Origin: Actinomycetota bacterium
GTDB taxonomy: Bacteria > Actinomycetota > Actinomycetes > S36-B12 > UBA5976
Assembly (NCBI GenBank): GCA_009918865.1
Contig: RGCY01000072.1
Location: 1 to 6,300, forward strand
Reading direction: 5' to 3'
DNA: 6,300 nucleotides
Shown: one piece after another, positions 5,619 to 6,300 of the stretch
Layout of the letters: each line of letters starts with the position of its first letter
Position numbering within the stretch: the stretch's first letter is position 1
Made by a program: the position numbers and the translations under genes
The notes under the pieces: generated by a model
What the model saw: only the letters and a program-made list of their open reading frames with translations
Databases searched by the model: none
What the model was told of the DNA's origin: nothing

Positions 5619-6269
5619 ATGATGCTGCCCTCGCTACTCAGCCCGAATAGTGCGCTTGATTTTCTGAACCCACAGTCGCTTCTGGATTCGGCCGGTCCTG
5701 CCGCACTGACATTGGCATGCATCATTGTGTTCGTTGAGTGCGGCCTTTTCGTCGGATTCTTCCTTCCAGGTGACTCACTGCTATTCACCGTCGGCATCCT
5801 CATCTCCACAGGAGTCATCAAGACACCACTGTGGCTCAGCATGCTGGCACTTGCAGCGTGCGCGATTCTCGGCAATATCACCGGCTACCGCATCGGCGAA
5901 GTGGTTGGGGCACGACTGCTTCAGCGACCTGATAGCCGCTTATTCAAACGCCGCTATGTTGAGGAGACGAACTCATTCCTTGCCCGTCATGGACGCATGT
6001 CAATCGTGATGGCGCGCTTCACACCGATTGTTCGCACATTCATCACTGCCGTTGCCGGAGTCGCTGGCATGCGTCGTCGTGAGTTCATCACCTGGAGTGT
6101 GGTGGGCGGTGTGCTGTGGACCGCTTCAATGACGGGCATGGGTTACGGGCTTGGGAGCATCGCATTTGTGCGCGAGCACCTCGAACTCATCGTGTTGGCG
6201 ATTGTCGTGGTGTCGTTCGTGCCCGTTGTGCACACCTACCTCAAGGAGCGGCGTTCTCGCAAAGCGTGA
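5619..6269 (+). CDS. DedA family membrane protein (second of two)
   Basis: This 216-residue DedA/VTT-domain protein is paralogous to the one before it but only moderately similar. Conserved landmarks: E40 in FVECGLFVGFFLPGDSLLF (38-56), re-entrant motif FFLPGD at 47-52, and GNITGYRIGE (85-94), where the first copy has Asp (GDQVGY). MARFTPIVRTFITAVAGVAG (131-150) carries the RxxPxxR pattern at R133, P136 and R139. Hydrophobic stretches at about 28-50, 70-90, 138-175 and 187-205 are followed by a basic tail. Role as for the family: probably lipid-carrier or phospholipid handling in the cytoplasmic membrane, substrate unknown. It starts with ATG ATG, has no Shine-Dalgarno, and has a -10 box 6 nt upstream, so it is likely transcribed on its own as well as perhaps from the upstream DedA promoter. 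Its stop lies 5 nt from the stop of a convergent gene. Confidence 0.94.
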   Translation: MMLPSLLSPNSALDFLNPQSLLDSAGPAALTLACIIVFVECGLFVGFFLPGDSLLFTVGILISTGVIKTPLWLSMLALAACAILGNITGYRIGEVVGARLLQRPDSRLFKRRYVEETNSFLARHGRMSIVMARFTPIVRTFITAVAGVAGMRRREFITWSVVGGVLWTASMTGMGYGLGSIAFVREHLELIVLAIVVVSFVPVVHTYLKERRSRKA

Positions 6270-6274
6270 TGTGC

Positions 6275-6300
6275 TCAGGCAAGTCCTAGATCAGCAAGAC
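6275..6300 (-). CDS. C-terminal end of a convergent gene, possibly orotate phosphoribosyltransferase
   Basis: On the minus strand a frame enters from the right edge and ends LADLGLA before a TGA at 6277-6275. Actinobacterial PyrE proteins, as I recall them, often end in a SLADLGL-type tail, and pyrE lies in the same general region as fba in several actinobacteria. Only seven residues and part of another codon are visible, so both the gene and its name are tentative. The two stops would be 5 nt apart, leaving no room for a terminator between them. Confidence 0.38.

Noticed and set aside
1..6300. A defence island, CRISPR array, mobile element, tRNA/rRNA or biosynthetic cluster
   Set aside because: I saw no direct-repeat arrays, transposase or integrase motifs, terminal inverted repeats or RNA-gene signatures; the genes are housekeeping or transport genes in a familiar actinobacterial context.

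Overview
The window reads as chromosomal housekeeping DNA from an actinobacterium of moderate GC, by eye in the mid-50s percent (not counted). Three things point there: a truncated gene of the actinobacteria-restricted DUF3151 family, an actinobacterial-type class II fructose-bisphosphate aldolase, and start sites that look leaderless, with a TANNNT -10 box 6-7 nt before the start codon. DUF3151, fba, DedA and possibly pyrE also lie in the same neighbourhood in mycobacteria, as I recall (Rv0360c, Rv0363c, Rv0364, Rv0382c). A planktonic lineage is possible, but the window cannot settle genus or family.

Layout, left to right. Positions 1-290 (minus) hold the N-terminal 96 codons of a DUF3151 protein that runs off the left edge. 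Its ATG overlaps the stop of an MFS exporter (287-1519, minus) in an ATGA junction. Reading away from that exporter is a secreted, C-terminally membrane-anchored protein (1543-2505, plus) that I read as a divergent DUF1028-like Ntn-fold protein. It converges on fba (2575-3597, minus) across a perfect long hairpin at 2519-2561. Upstream of fba, on the same strand, is a second MFS transporter (3648-4868, minus). Divergent from it are two tandem DedA-family membrane proteins (4885-5526 and 5619-6269, plus). The last 26 bases hold the C-terminal codons of a convergent minus-strand gene, possibly pyrE.

Functionally there is one central-metabolism enzyme (aldolase), two drug/metabolite-type exporters, two DedA proteins (family linked to undecaprenyl-phosphate or phospholipid recycling and membrane homeostasis) and an envelope protein of unknown role. 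I see no insertion sequence, CRISPR array, tRNA, rRNA, phage gene or toxin-antitoxin pair, and no obvious new multi-gene system.

The most interesting signal is in the regulatory DNA. Both divergent gene pairs are separated by only 16-23 bp. In each, a plus-strand and a minus-strand TANNNT box share one central TA, and each predicted transcription start falls on or next to a start codon. This suggests two independently built, overlapping bidirectional leaderless promoters. A third box with the same 6-nt spacing precedes the second DedA gene. By contrast, fba has a Shine-Dalgarno sequence and no TA dinucleotide at all for about 220 bp upstream, so it looks differently expressed.
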